Shown one piece after another: positions 7,990 to 15,962 of a DNA stretch of 64,000 nucleotides (positions are counted from its first letter, which is position 1; each line of letters opens with the position of its first letter). The stretch lies in the NCBI RefSeq assembly GCF_022698145.1, contig NZ_JALDAX010000001.1, forward strand, positions 930,001 to 994,000. Direction: 5' to 3'. The DNA comes from Streptomyces spinosisporus. Lineage in GTDB: Bacteria > Actinomycetota > Actinomycetes > Streptomycetales > Streptomycetaceae. The notes below the pieces were generated by a model. The model was given only the letters and a program-made list of their open reading frames with translations. It had not been told where the DNA came from and searched no databases. Position numbers and translations under genes: made by a program.

Positions 7990-8114
7990 GAGAGCTGCTC
8001 CGGTTGTTCCTTCTAGGCGGATAGCTACCCGCCTATTGGGCTATTGGAATAGTCGGCAGGAGGGGCGGCCGCGCCCTGGCGTGGGTGCGGCCGCCTTGCG
8101 CCCTGCGGTCGCGT

Positions 8115-8969
8115 TCAGAAGCCGCGGGCGGTGAGCCATTCGTCCAGTGCGACGGAGACGATGTCGCCGATGGGCAGGTGATCGAGTTCGTTGTCCAGTG
8201 CGAAGCGCTTGATCCGCTTCTTCAGCTTCAGCGCCGCGGGGACCGACGAGTCGAGGCTCTCCCGCGCGATGATGCGCTGGTTGAGAACAACGGAAACCTC
8301 AGGAACTTCCTTGGGACGGCCGGGACCGTGCGCATACGGCGTCCCCTCACTGGGCGCCTCCTGCGATCGAGCACGCTGTTCCTGGTGAGCCCCCGGGCCC
8401 TCGGTCCTCACGGGGAACGCGGTGCCGCCTGCGACCGGGGGAACGGCCGGGCGAATGGCCACCTCGGCGGCCGGAGCCGCACCAGTCCCGGAGGTGACGG
8501 GAGGCGAACCATGTTGCGCAACAGGGTCGGCTGGCTGCGTGGCCTGGATCGCAGGTGCTGCAGGCTCGGGAGCTGGGACCACAGGCGGCATGTGCCGCTC
8601 CACCGGCATCCCAGTGGACTCCGTCCCCGTCTCGGGCACGTCGAGGGCCGGGTGAGTCGGCTGCCTGGTGGCCGGTTCCGGCACGGGGCCGCTTGGCACG
8701 TCGGCGGTTGGCTGGGGCTGGGCCACTTCGGGCACGGCCTCGGTCCGGGCCTGTGCCGATGTCTCGGAGGGAAGAGTGAAAGGTGTGGGTTGAACCTGCG
8801 CCTTGCTCGCGGTGGGGCGGCCTTTGCCCTGGGCAGCGGTCTGTTCGGCGGCGTACTGCTCGGGGGTGAGTTCGGCGGTCGGGGGAGGGGGCGGCGGGGT
8901 CGCCTTCTTGGTCCCGCCGCCGAGGGTGCGACCCGTGCGGCGGGCCGGGGGCTTCATACGCTCGCTCAT
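8115..8969 (-). CDS. ParB-like plasmid partition protein
   Basis: A 284-residue protein whose ATG overlaps the TGA of the ParA gene by four bases, the classic parAB arrangement. Residues 1-210 are proline-, alanine- and threonine-rich and low complexity. A GRPKEVPEV segment is followed by a compact C-terminal domain (about 225-284) with two helices (AALKLKKRIKRFALDNEL and IGDIVSVALDEWLTARG), likely the DNA-binding/dimerisation part. It is not a canonical ParB/Spo0J. It resembles the small centromere-binding partners of type Ib-like ParA systems, with a long disordered N-terminus that could touch ParA. Assignment rests on operon position and on the domain repeated in the neighbouring 100-aa protein. 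Confidence 0.65.
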   Translation of the reverse strand: MSERMKPPARRTGRTLGGGTKKATPPPPPPTAELTPEQYAAEQTAAQGKGRPTASKAQVQPTPFTLPSETSAQARTEAVPEVAQPQPTADVPSGPVPEPATRQPTHPALDVPETGTESTGMPVERHMPPVVPAPEPAAPAIQATQPADPVAQHGSPPVTSGTGAAPAAEVAIRPAVPPVAGGTAFPVRTEGPGAHQEQRARSQEAPSEGTPYAHGPGRPKEVPEVSVVLNQRIIARESLDSSVPAALKLKKRIKRFALDNELDHLPIGDIVSVALDEWLTARGF

Positions 8970-9679
8970 GCCGTGAGCTCCTTCATCAGCTCGGCGTACT
9001 CGCTCAGCTCGGTGGGGATCTCGCCGAAGGCCTCCATGTAGTGCACCCAGGAGTGGATGACGGTCTCGGCGAGCGGGAACGGCTCGTCGCGGTCCGGGCC
9101 GATGCCCTCGCCCTGGGCGGGCTCCAGCAGCTTGTCCTTCGCCGTGCGGGGCAGGCTGGTGCGGTCGTCGGCCTTGACCATGACCACGTGGGCGGTGACG
9201 CCTTGCTCGTTGCGGGCGGCGGCGCGCTCGGCCTCGTCGAAGGTGGCCACGAGCTTGCGTCGCTCGATCTTGGTGGGTGCGACCGGCACGAGCAGCAGGT
9301 TCGCCTCGGTAACAGCCTCGTAGAACAGCTTCGCGCTGCCGCCGCCGGCGTCGACCACGATCGCTCCGAACTCGGCGCGCTTGGTGCGGATGTAGTCGGC
9401 GATGTCGTCGAACGGGTACCGCTCGACCACCAGGTTGGCCGGGATCTCGAAGCCGGCGGCCTGGGCGACCTTGAACCAGTCGTAGGCGGACTGGCTGGTG
9501 GCGTCAGCGTCCAGCAGCAGTGTCGGCAGGTCGAGGACGACGGCGTAGTAGAGGGCGATGAACCAGGCGGAGGTGGTCTTGCCGGTGCCGCCCTTGAGCA
9601 TGCCGACGACGATCACGAAGGCGTCCCAGGCGCGGGCTGTGGCCGCCGCCAGGGTCTTGATACGGGTGTTCTCACTCAC
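8966..9679 (-). CDS. parA: ParA-family partition ATPase
   Basis: A 237-residue Walker-type ATPase. The deviant Walker A motif of ParA/MinD proteins is clear (MLKGGTGKTTSAW, K29 and K34), followed by a DADATSQSAYDWF segment (switch region), a Walker B-like strand (GAIVVDAGGGSAKLF) and LLLVPVAPTKIE. It lacks an N-terminal HTH, so it is of the short type. ParA forms nucleotide-dependent gradients on the nucleoid and, with its ParB partner, segregates low-copy plasmids. The GTG start at 9679 follows CAGGAGATC. It lies at the end of the rep-HTH-small ORF string and is coupled to the ParB-like gene. Confidence 0.88.
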   Translation of the reverse strand: MSENTRIKTLAAATARAWDAFVIVVGMLKGGTGKTTSAWFIALYYAVVLDLPTLLLDADATSQSAYDWFKVAQAAGFEIPANLVVERYPFDDIADYIRTKRAEFGAIVVDAGGGSAKLFYEAVTEANLLLVPVAPTKIERRKLVATFDEAERAAARNEQGVTAHVVMVKADDRTSLPRTAKDKLLEPAQGEGIGPDRDEPFPLAETVIHSWVHYMEAFGEIPTELSEYAELMKELTA

Positions 9680-9727
9680 GTGTGCTTGATCTCCTGAATC
9701 TGGAAAGGGTGCGTTGACTTGTGCGGG

Positions 9728-9856
9728 TCAGCGGAAGGCCGTCGTTTGGTGGCGGCTAGGTGCCGATGAAGGGGGTGCGCGTGCCGCTGGGCTGTGGCCG
9801 GGATGACCTTCGGGCAGGTCTCGCATCTGTTCGAGATCTCTATCTGTTGCGGTCAT
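9728..9856 (-). CDS. Possible small coupled ORF (42 aa)
   Basis: A 42-residue ORF begins at an ATG (9856) that overlaps the TGA of the three-HTH gene by four bases, with GAGGGG as ribosome binding site. The product (MTATDRDLEQMRDLPEGH, then a Pro/Ser/Ala-rich tail) has no recognisable domain. The overlap fits the style of the operon, but the short length and low-complexity end leave its reality open. The next gene, parA, starts 48 bp further. Confidence 0.3.
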   Translation of the reverse strand: MTATDRDLEQMRDLPEGHPGHSPAARAPPSSAPSRHQTTAFR

Positions 9857-10428
9857 GGCCGTTTCCCCTCGGGGCGAGTGGGGCCATGCCGGTGCTGGGG
9901 CCGCATGCGGGTGCCTGCCTGGTGCAGGAGCCGGTAGACCGTGGCCACGGAGTAGTTGCACTGCTGGGCGAGGTCCGGGACCGTGGCGCCAGCCTCGTAC
10001 CGCGCCCGGAGGCACAGCGCGAGCATGTGCCGCTCGACGGCCCGCGCTGCGGCGCGCATCCGCAGCGTCTGCTGAGTGGTGCGCACGGTCCCACCGGCCT
10101 CGATCAGCAGGTGCCGGGCAGCACGCCTCGTCCCGCCCGCGGCCGCTGCGAGTTCTGTGAGCGTCGCGCCGTGCTGCTCGTACAGGGTGCGCAGGTGAGC
10201 CGCGAGACGTCGGCGGGCTTGGGGATCCTGGCGCATCCTGCGGGTCTGCCACGAGGTGCGCATGACGGTCCCGGCATCGTGCAGCCGGTTGAGGACCGTG
10301 CCGTACGACAGGCCGCTGGCGGTGACGAGTTCGTCGACCGTGGCACCGGACTCGTACTGCTTGCGCAGGTCCTCCGGGGCCACGGGCTGGCTTTGGGCAG
10401 GGTTGGTTGGAGGGTGTTGTTGGTTCAT
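9853..10428 (-). CDS. Protein of three tandem helix-turn-helix units
   Basis: A 191-residue basic protein whose ATG (10428) overlaps the TGA of the putative initiator gene (ATGA). It consists of three repeats of about 55 residues. Each carries an HTH of the form LRxxYExGATVxxLAxxxGxSxxTVxRLLHxAGTxMR, visible as YESGATVDELVTASGLSYGT, YEQHGATLTELAAAAGGTRR and YEAGATVPDLAQQCNYSVAT. The first and second units are followed by QTRRMR and QTLRMR. The units resemble the transposase/resolvase-type HTH_38/HTH_7 fold. A protein with three DNA-reading heads next to a cluster of short repeats could bind the origin iterons or control copy number. That role is inferred. Confidence 0.65.
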   Translation of the reverse strand: MNQQHPPTNPAQSQPVAPEDLRKQYESGATVDELVTASGLSYGTVLNRLHDAGTVMRTSWQTRRMRQDPQARRRLAAHLRTLYEQHGATLTELAAAAGGTRRAARHLLIEAGGTVRTTQQTLRMRAAARAVERHMLALCLRARYEAGATVPDLAQQCNYSVATVYRLLHQAGTRMRPQHRHGPTRPEGKRP

Positions 10429-11963
10429 GCGGCGGAGTTCCATTCGCTGATGGCTTCGGCATGAGCGGCGGCCAGCTCGTCGTAACTGCGCTGGTCGGAT
10501 GGGGTGATGAGGATCAGGCGGCCGTCGGTGGCGACCCGCCAGTCAGGAGCGGCATGGCCGGTGGCCGGGTCGAGGACGCGCCCGTCCGGGGCATGCCAGG
10601 TCGGCGGAATCTCGTCGGGGCGCGGCGCTGGGACCAGGACCTGGTGGCCGTCGCGGACGATCACCACAGCCTTGCTGCGGTGCTCCGCGAGCCGGTCCAG
10701 CACCTCCCGGTACGTCGCGCGCTCGGCTGTGTGCAGGGCCTTCCGCCGGGCCGCGACACCCGCAGTGCCGTGGTGCTCGGCGACCTTGTCCCAGCCCTGT
10801 GCCGCCGTTGCGGCGAGGCCAGTATCCGCGCCCGGGAGGCCGTCACCGAAGCCCTCCAGGGCACGCTGCGCCAAGGCCCAGGTCTCCCCGGTGTGCTGGA
10901 CGAGGCCGTGGTCGGCGAGGCGTCGCAGGGTGCGGTAGGCGGTCGCGCGGGAGACCGAAGAGGTACCGATGAGCTCGCCGGTGGTCTGGTTGGGGTGTTG
11001 GTGCAGGGCGCTGATGAGCATGAGGGCGGTGCTGCCGAGGCCGTGGTGGGCGAAGGCGTCGTGGCCCATCAGTCGGCCGAGGACGGTGGAGTCGATGTCG
11101 GCCGTCGTGGCCGTCTCAGGGGTGGTCCACTCCTCAAGTGCTGGGTCGGGGGGGAACTGAGTGGTCTGGGAACGAGACAGCGGGGCAGGGGCGCCGTGGC
11201 CGGGAGCGCTGCCGCAGTCGAGGTACCACGTGGAGCCCTCCCGGCCGTGGCCCACCCGCAGCCGGCGCAGCCAACCCAACGGCTTGAGGACGGTCTCGTA
11301 GACGACCCGCAACGTCGTGCGGGAGATACCCGCTTCCTCCGCGGTCTGCCGCTCACTGGCGTGGTGCAGGGGGCCGCCTGCGATCTCGGCGAAGGTCAGA
11401 TGCGCCCGCAGCACCCGCAGCGCGGTCCGTCCCCGCTCGCCGCGCCAGGGCGTGGTCTCGATGCGATCCCGCAGGGCAGCGAGGACTTCGTACGCGTCGT
11501 GCCGGGAGTCCAGCGCCCTGGTGGTGCTGACGGTTTGGGAGGCGCTGTTCCAGACCCGGCGGATGTAGTCCAGGGCGCGCGTCTGTCCGGACCGCAGGGC
11601 GATGTTGCGGGCGTGCCGTCCGCCTTCGTGCTCAGGGTGCAGCAGGAGCTGCGTGAGCTGGTCGACGGTGCCGCCGGCGCGGGCCACATGGCAGGCGATG
11701 GCCGCGGTGATCCGGTGCCCGTGGTCGGCCGCGCCCTGGCGGTCCGCGCGCAAGGCCACAGTCCGGCCGTTGGAGGCGAGCCTGCTGTAACTGCCGTTGG
11801 CGTAGCGGCCGGTGAGGTCGCCGAGCAGAATGAGATCGGCCGCAGCCGACGGCAGTCGGGCGTATTCCAAAAGGCCGTGGAAGTGGGTGGAGTTTCGTTG
11901 AGAGAGGGCGTGCGGGGTGCTGTTTGGCACGGTGAGGTCGTCTCGCAAGAACGTGGACGCCAC
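10425..11963 (-). CDS. Putative plasmid replication initiator with two winged-HTH segments
   Basis: A 512-residue protein starting at a GTG (11963); an in-frame stop lies only 12 bases upstream, so no longer start exists. It carries an HTH around residues 205-235 (RQTAEEAGISRTTLRVVYETVLKPLGWL) and a second, MarR-like winged HTH around 325-375 (GELIGTSSVSRATAYRTLRRLADHGLVQHTGETWAL). The first 150 residues include helical segments without a familiar motif. The gene lies directly downstream of a cluster of iteron-like repeats and heads an operon that ends in parAB, which is how replication genes of Streptomyces low-copy plasmids are arranged. No polymerase, helicase or primase motif was seen, so the initiator call rests on context. 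Confidence 0.5.
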   Translation of the reverse strand: MASTFLRDDLTVPNSTPHALSQRNSTHFHGLLEYARLPSAAADLILLGDLTGRYANGSYSRLASNGRTVALRADRQGAADHGHRITAAIACHVARAGGTVDQLTQLLLHPEHEGGRHARNIALRSGQTRALDYIRRVWNSASQTVSTTRALDSRHDAYEVLAALRDRIETTPWRGERGRTALRVLRAHLTFAEIAGGPLHHASERQTAEEAGISRTTLRVVYETVLKPLGWLRRLRVGHGREGSTWYLDCGSAPGHGAPAPLSRSQTTQFPPDPALEEWTTPETATTADIDSTVLGRLMGHDAFAHHGLGSTALMLISALHQHPNQTTGELIGTSSVSRATAYRTLRRLADHGLVQHTGETWALAQRALEGFGDGLPGADTGLAATAAQGWDKVAEHHGTAGVAARRKALHTAERATYREVLDRLAEHRSKAVVIVRDGHQVLVPAPRPDEIPPTWHAPDGRVLDPATGHAAPDWRVATDGRLILITPSDQRSYDELAAAHAEAISEWNSAA

Positions 11964-12164
11964 CCAGGCCCGCTAAAACCACGGGTGGTGTCCGGAACCG
12001 ACCTCCATCGGCGCCAGAAGGGTCTCCAGAATGGCCGTCCTGGAGGCCCTCGTAAGCCTGGCCCCGAGTGGAGGCAGGCGTCCCCATCGCAGCTCGACCG
12101 AGATCGAAACAGAGTGTTGCCAGAGTCGCCCACTGGTGATCCACACCGGCCAACTCAGGCCCCC

Positions 12165-12270
12165 CAGAGGCCTGTTGCAGAGGCTGATGCCTCTGACTGC
12201 CTCTGAGTGACCCGGGTCGAACCGGGGTCGAATCAGAGCGGTTTCCTCTGACTGCCTCTGCTCGCCTCTG
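12165..12270. repeat. Iteron-like repeat cluster, candidate replication origin
   Basis: The motif GCCTCTG or its complement CAGAGGC occurs repeatedly: CAGAGG at 12165 and 12178, CCTCTG at 12190, 12200, 12245, 12255 and 12265. A 16-bp unit, CCTCTGACTGCCTCTG, is present twice, exactly, at 12190-12205 and 12245-12260. Between the copies lies a tandem GGGTCGAA/GGGGTCGAA at about 12213-12231. Such clustered short direct and inverted repeats upstream of a rep-like gene are typical plasmid iterons. Confidence 0.5.
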
Positions 12271-12578
12271 CAACCCGTCCTAGCAGGTCACAGCCTCATC
12301 GTCCCTACACAAGCGCAGGTCAGAAAGGTGCGCTAGCTGTACCACTGGTTCCTGGCGAAAGCGGTCATGTGCGGCATGGCAGTTCCCGTCCCTGTCGGCG
12401 GGGCGCCGTCGCCCCGCGTGCCGTGGTTGAACTCAGAGTCGTGATGCGCGCCACACGGGAGCAAGAGCGCTTCCGTCAGACGGAAGCCGGGAACTCGCAC
12501 CCGCCTCGCCGCGACTACTGCACCGGAACCCTCCAGCTCATGAGCGCGGCCCGTAGCCCCCGTACACAAGGAGCCCGT
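12271..12578. other. Leader region of the ABC importer operon
   Basis: No gene is visible. The stretch holds a strong GC hairpin at 12399-12416 (CGGGGCG, loop CCGT, CGCCCCG) and a 19-bp palindrome at 12469-12487, then the AAGGAG ribosome binding site of the binding-protein gene. I looked for a cobalamin riboswitch because of the transporter type and found neither the GCCACTG core nor a B12 box. The hairpin could be an attenuator or a terminator. Confidence 0.4.
12469..12487. promoter_or_regulatory. 19-bp palindrome upstream of the ABC importer
   Basis: GCTTCCGTC-A-GACGGAAGC is a perfect inverted repeat 91 bp before the start codon of the binding-protein gene. As RNA it could fold into a GCTTCCG/CGGAAGC stem with a five-base loop; as DNA it could be a repressor site. 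It does not match the iron box or Zur box consensus I know for Streptomyces. Confidence 0.35.
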
Positions 12579-13616
12579 ATGCCGATGCACCGGCCGGTCG
12601 CCGCCGTCCTGGCCGCCGCCCTCTGTCTGCTCACGGCGGCGTGCGGTTCGTCGCCGGACGACGGGACGCACGACAGCACCACCGAGGCCGCGGCCGCGCG
12701 AACCGGCTACCCGGTCACGCTCGACAACTGTGGCGAGAAGGAGACCTTCACGAAGGCGCCCAGCAGGGTCGTCGTGATGAACGGCGCCTCCGTCGCCGAG
12801 GTCTCCACCCTGCTCGCCCTCGGCCTCGGCGACAGGATCGTCGCCAACCAGCAGGGCTACGGCAGATCCGAGGTCCCGGGCCGGGCCGCCGCCATCAGGA
12901 AGCTGCCCACCGGGGACATCAAGCTCAACGACGCCTACGACATCCCCCGCGAGGCCATGCTCGGCCTCCGCCCCGACCTCGTCCTGTCCGTCACCACGTA
13001 CGGCTTCGACCAGAAGAACGGCTTCGCCACCCGCGAGCAGTTGAAGCAGGTGGGCGCCAACAGCTATGTCTCCCCGCAGGGTTGCGACGACGACCCCTCC
13101 AGGATGACCGTCGCCGACAGCTACCGGCTGTTGCGCGACATGGGGAAGGTCTTCGGCGTCAGCGACCGGGCCGAGCAACTGATCGCCGCCGCCCGGAAGA
13201 ACATCGCGGCCGTCTCGGACAAGGTCAGGGGCAGGAAGAAGCCGAAGGTCATGGTGGTCTTCTCCAACATGACCATGGGCAGCAACGAGTTCAGCGCGGT
13301 CTTCGCCCACGGCATCGTCAACGACATCCTCGCCAAGGCCGGTGGCACCAACGCCTTCGAGAACGCCGCCAGGACCACCTTCGCCGACCTGAGCAAGGAG
13401 AAGGTGGCCGCCACCGACGTCGACGCCGTCGTCGTCATGGCCTACAACGACCCCGACCCGGCGGCTTACGCCAAGAAGCTGTTCAAGGAGTTCCCCCAGT
13501 GGCCGGCCGCCAAGCACCACACATACGTGACGCTGTCCGACTCGATGTACCTGGGCCCCAGCAACGACCTGGCCGTGAAGAAGGTCGCGAAGATGCTGCA
13601 CCCCGACGCCTTCTGA
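12579..13616 (+). CDS. ABC importer substrate-binding lipoprotein, siderophore/corrinoid type
   Basis: A 345-residue lipoprotein; the signal peptide ends in the lipobox LTAAC (about residues 17-21). The mature part has the class III (PBP2_TroA/FhuD-BtuF) pattern: APSRVVVMNGASVAEVSTLLALGLGDRIV, GLRPDLVLS, and a late ATDVDAVVVMAYN. These proteins deliver ferric siderophores, heme or cobalamin to a FecCD-type permease. The ATG at 12579 is preceded by AAGGAG. Three genes (binding protein, permease, ATPase) follow each other with overlapping ends. Iron chelates are the commonest substrate, but the nearby nickel/cobalt transporter with a B12 riboswitch leaves corrinoids possible. Confidence 0.85.
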   Translation: MPMHRPVAAVLAAALCLLTAACGSSPDDGTHDSTTEAAAARTGYPVTLDNCGEKETFTKAPSRVVVMNGASVAEVSTLLALGLGDRIVANQQGYGRSEVPGRAAAIRKLPTGDIKLNDAYDIPREAMLGLRPDLVLSVTTYGFDQKNGFATREQLKQVGANSYVSPQGCDDDPSRMTVADSYRLLRDMGKVFGVSDRAEQLIAAARKNIAAVSDKVRGRKKPKVMVVFSNMTMGSNEFSAVFAHGIVNDILAKAGGTNAFENAARTTFADLSKEKVAATDVDAVVVMAYNDPDPAAYAKKLFKEFPQWPAAKHHTYVTLSDSMYLGPSNDLAVKKVAKMLHPDAF

Positions 13617-14644
13617 CCCGGCTCGGGCTCCCGCTGGCGTTCACGCTCCTGCCCGTCGCCCTGCTCGCGACCATGATCGTGGCGATCAGCATCGGCGCCG
13701 TCGACGTCCCGGTCGGCGACGTGTGGGGGATCGTCCTGCACCATGTCACCGGGACCGGACCGGCGCCCGCCGACCCCGCGCTCGACCAGATCGTCTGGAA
13801 CTTCCGCACCCCGCGCGTGGTCCTGGCCGCCCTGGTCGGCGCCGGCCTGGCCGTCTCCGGCGCGGTGCTGCAGACCGTGGTGTCCAACCCGCTCGCCGAC
13901 CCCGTCGTGCTCGGTTTCTCCTACGGCGCCACGCTCGGCGCGGTCCTCGTCATCACCTTCGGCGGGGGCATGGCGCTCGCCGGGATCGGAGCCTCGGCGG
14001 CGGCCTTCGCCGGTGCGATGGCCGCGGGCGCGCTGGTCTTCGCGCTCGGACAGCGGCGGGGCCGGATGGCGCCGACCCGGCTGGTGCTGGCGGGAGTGGC
14101 TGTCGGATACGTCTTCCTCGCCGCGACCAGTTACGTGCAACTCCAGGCCACGCCCAACGAGTTGCGGACGGTGACGTTCTGGATGCTGGGCAGCGTCGCG
14201 GGTGCCCAGTGGGACCAGTTGCCCACCGTCACCGTCGTCGTGCTCGCCACGACGGCACTGCTGTCCCTGTTCGGCCGCCGGCTCAACGCGCTGCTCGCGG
14301 GCGACGAGTCGGCCACCGCGCTCGGTGTCGACGTCAACCGGCTGCGCGCGGTCGTGCTGGTCCTCGCCGCGCTGCTGACCGGGACGGTCATCGCGGTCTC
14401 GGGCAGCATCGGCTTCGTCGGCCTCATGATTCCCCACCTGGTGCGGCTGACCATCGGCGCCGACCATCGTCGCCTGCTGCCCCTGAGCGCCCTGCTCGGC
14501 GCCGTCTACCTGGTCCTCGTCGACCTGCTCTCCCGCACCCTCGACCGCCCCAACGAACTTCCGCTGGGCATCCTCACCGCCCTCCTCGGCGCCCCTTTCT
14601 TCCTGTGGCTGCTGCGCCGCAACAAGGGTCTGGACTCCGTGTGA
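13613..14644 (+). CDS. FecCD-type ABC importer permease, probable CTG start
   Basis: A hydrophobic protein with the helices and motifs of BtuC/FecCD permeases: FRTPRVVLAALVGAGLAVSGAVLQTVVSNPLADPVVLG, ALGVDVNRLRAVVLVLAALLTG and GSIGFVGLMIPHLVRLTIG. No ATG, GTG or TTG lies in this frame near the N-terminus. The first one, at 13671, falls inside helix 1. The frame is best explained by a CTG start at 13613 that overlaps the TGA of the upstream gene (CTGA), giving 343 residues beginning TRLGLPLAFTLLPVALLATM. It forms the transmembrane channel and works with the ATPase that overlaps its end. Confidence 0.82.
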   Translation: MTRLGLPLAFTLLPVALLATMIVAISIGAVDVPVGDVWGIVLHHVTGTGPAPADPALDQIVWNFRTPRVVLAALVGAGLAVSGAVLQTVVSNPLADPVVLGFSYGATLGAVLVITFGGGMALAGIGASAAAFAGAMAAGALVFALGQRRGRMAPTRLVLAGVAVGYVFLAATSYVQLQATPNELRTVTFWMLGSVAGAQWDQLPTVTVVVLATTALLSLFGRRLNALLAGDESATALGVDVNRLRAVVLVLAALLTGTVIAVSGSIGFVGLMIPHLVRLTIGADHRRLLPLSALLGAVYLVLVDLLSRTLDRPNELPLGILTALLGAPFFLWLLRRNKGLDSV

Positions 14645-15537
14645 AACTCACCGTCGACCGGCTGCACATCACCCTGGACCGCACCCCGATCCTGCGCGAG
14701 GTGAACCTTGAGGCCCGCAAGGGCGACATCGTCGGACTCGTCGGGCCCAACGGCAGTGGCAAATCGACCCTGTTGCGCGCCGTGTACCGCTCGCTGCGCC
14801 CTGCGGACGGCGTCGTCCGGGTCGGCGACGACGTGTGGGCCCTGTCCGCCCGCGCCGCGGCCCGCCGTACCGCCGCGGTCCTCCAGGACGGCGGCGGCAA
14901 CACCACCGGCCTGACCGTCACCGAGATCGTCGCTCTGGGGCGGGCGCCCCATCACGGCCTGCTGGGCCGCGACGGGGCCGCGGACCACCGCGCCGTGCAG
15001 GAGGCCATCGATCGCTGCGGCGTCCTGCCGTTCGCGGACCGGGACTTCGCGTCCCTGTCCGGCGGCGAGCGCCAACGTGTCCTGCTGGCACGCGCGTTGG
15101 CGCAGCGCCCGCAGCTTCTGGTCCTGGACGAGGTCACCAACCACCTCGACATCAGGGCCCGGTTCGAGCTGCTGGACCTGATCCGCGCCACCGGCGTCAC
15201 CACGCTGGCCGTCCTGCACGACCTCGATCTCGCCGCCCGGCTCTGCGACCACCTGGTCGTCCTGCACAAGGGGGCGGTCATCACCGCGGGCCTGGTGCTC
15301 AAGGTGCTGACCCCGGCCGTCCTCAGAGACGTCTTCGGCGTCCGGGCGACCACCGAACGGCACCCCGACGGCGTCATCCGCGTCGTCTACGGGGCACAGC
15401 CGCTGGCCGACGACGGGACGACCGATGCCGACAGCACGGCGGTCGGGGACGGGACGGCCGATGCCGACAGCACGACGGCCGGCGCCGACACCACGCCGGA
15501 CGGGGACGGCAGGTCCGCCGAGGGCGCCGTTCGCTGA
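14641..15537 (+). CDS. ABC importer ATP-binding protein, FecE/BtuD-like
   Basis: A 298-residue ABC ATPase; its GTG overlaps the TGA of the permease (GTGA). All motifs are visible: Walker A GPNGSGKST (about residues 36-44), signature LSGGERQR (about 139), Walker B LLVLDEVTNHL (about 158, with Val in place of the usual Pro after DE) and the switch histidine in AVLHDLDLA (about 190). It powers uptake through the FecCD permease. The last 45 residues are an acidic Thr/Ala/Asp/Gly tail with imperfect repeats (GTTDADSTAVGDGTADADST), absent from usual family members and probably disordered. Its end is 28 bp from the convergent ArsR gene. Confidence 0.9.
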   Translation: MKLTVDRLHITLDRTPILREVNLEARKGDIVGLVGPNGSGKSTLLRAVYRSLRPADGVVRVGDDVWALSARAAARRTAAVLQDGGGNTTGLTVTEIVALGRAPHHGLLGRDGAADHRAVQEAIDRCGVLPFADRDFASLSGGERQRVLLARALAQRPQLLVLDEVTNHLDIRARFELLDLIRATGVTTLAVLHDLDLAARLCDHLVVLHKGAVITAGLVLKVLTPAVLRDVFGVRATTERHPDGVIRVVYGAQPLADDGTTDADSTAVGDGTADADSTTAGADTTPDGDGRSAEGAVR

Positions 15538-15565
15538 CCGTCGATCAGGCGCCTGCGAGCTCCGC

Positions 15566-15925
15566 TCAGTCGGTCTCGGCGGTGCAGTGTTTCAAGAGGT
15601 CGGCGGCGAGTGGGTCGATGACGCGGTAGCGCACCACCCGCCCCTCCTTCTCGCCCGCCACGACGCCCGCGGCGCGCAGCAGGCGTAGGGCCTGGGAGAC
15701 GGCCGGGTCCCTCATGCCGGTCGCGACGGCGAGGTCGGACACGGCGAGTGGCCCGGTTCGGTGCAGGGCCAGGAGGAGGGCGAGGCGTCCGGGGTCGGCG
15801 AGCAGGGCGAAGCGGTCGGCCCAGGCGCGCACATGGCCGGGTTCGCCGATGGCGGCGATGGCGTCGCAGACCCGGTGGCCGTCGATGGTGCGGCGGCCGG
15901 CGCGTTCGGCGGGGACGAGATGCAT
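15566..15925 (-). CDS. ArsR/SmtB-family metal-responsive repressor
   Basis: A 119-residue winged-HTH protein. The core reads RFALLADPGRLALLLALHRTGPLAVSDLAVATGMRDPAVSQALRLLRAAGVVAGEKEGRVVRYRVID, the typical ArsR layout with recognition helix PAVSQALRLL and a beta-wing. Potential metal ligands are His2 and the DGHRVCDAI segment in the N-terminal arm, plus His/Cys in LKHCTAE at the C-terminus. It probably represses metal-uptake or efflux genes and lets go, or binds, on sensing nickel, cobalt or zinc. It lies between an ABC importer and a nickel/cobalt permease and is divergent from the latter. Start ATG 15925 with GAGGATGAG. Confidence 0.85.
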   Translation of the reverse strand: MHLVPAERAGRRTIDGHRVCDAIAAIGEPGHVRAWADRFALLADPGRLALLLALHRTGPLAVSDLAVATGMRDPAVSQALRLLRAAGVVAGEKEGRVVRYRVIDPLAADLLKHCTAETD

Positions 15926-15962
15926 GGGCTCATCCTCGCAGCGCCCGTATGTGATCTTCCAT

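Noticed and set aside
12369..12578. Cobalamin riboswitch in front of the ABC importer
   Set aside because: The leader contains hairpins but neither the GCCACTG core nor an AAGCCAGGAGACC-type B12 box, unlike the clear riboswitch at 16010-16216.
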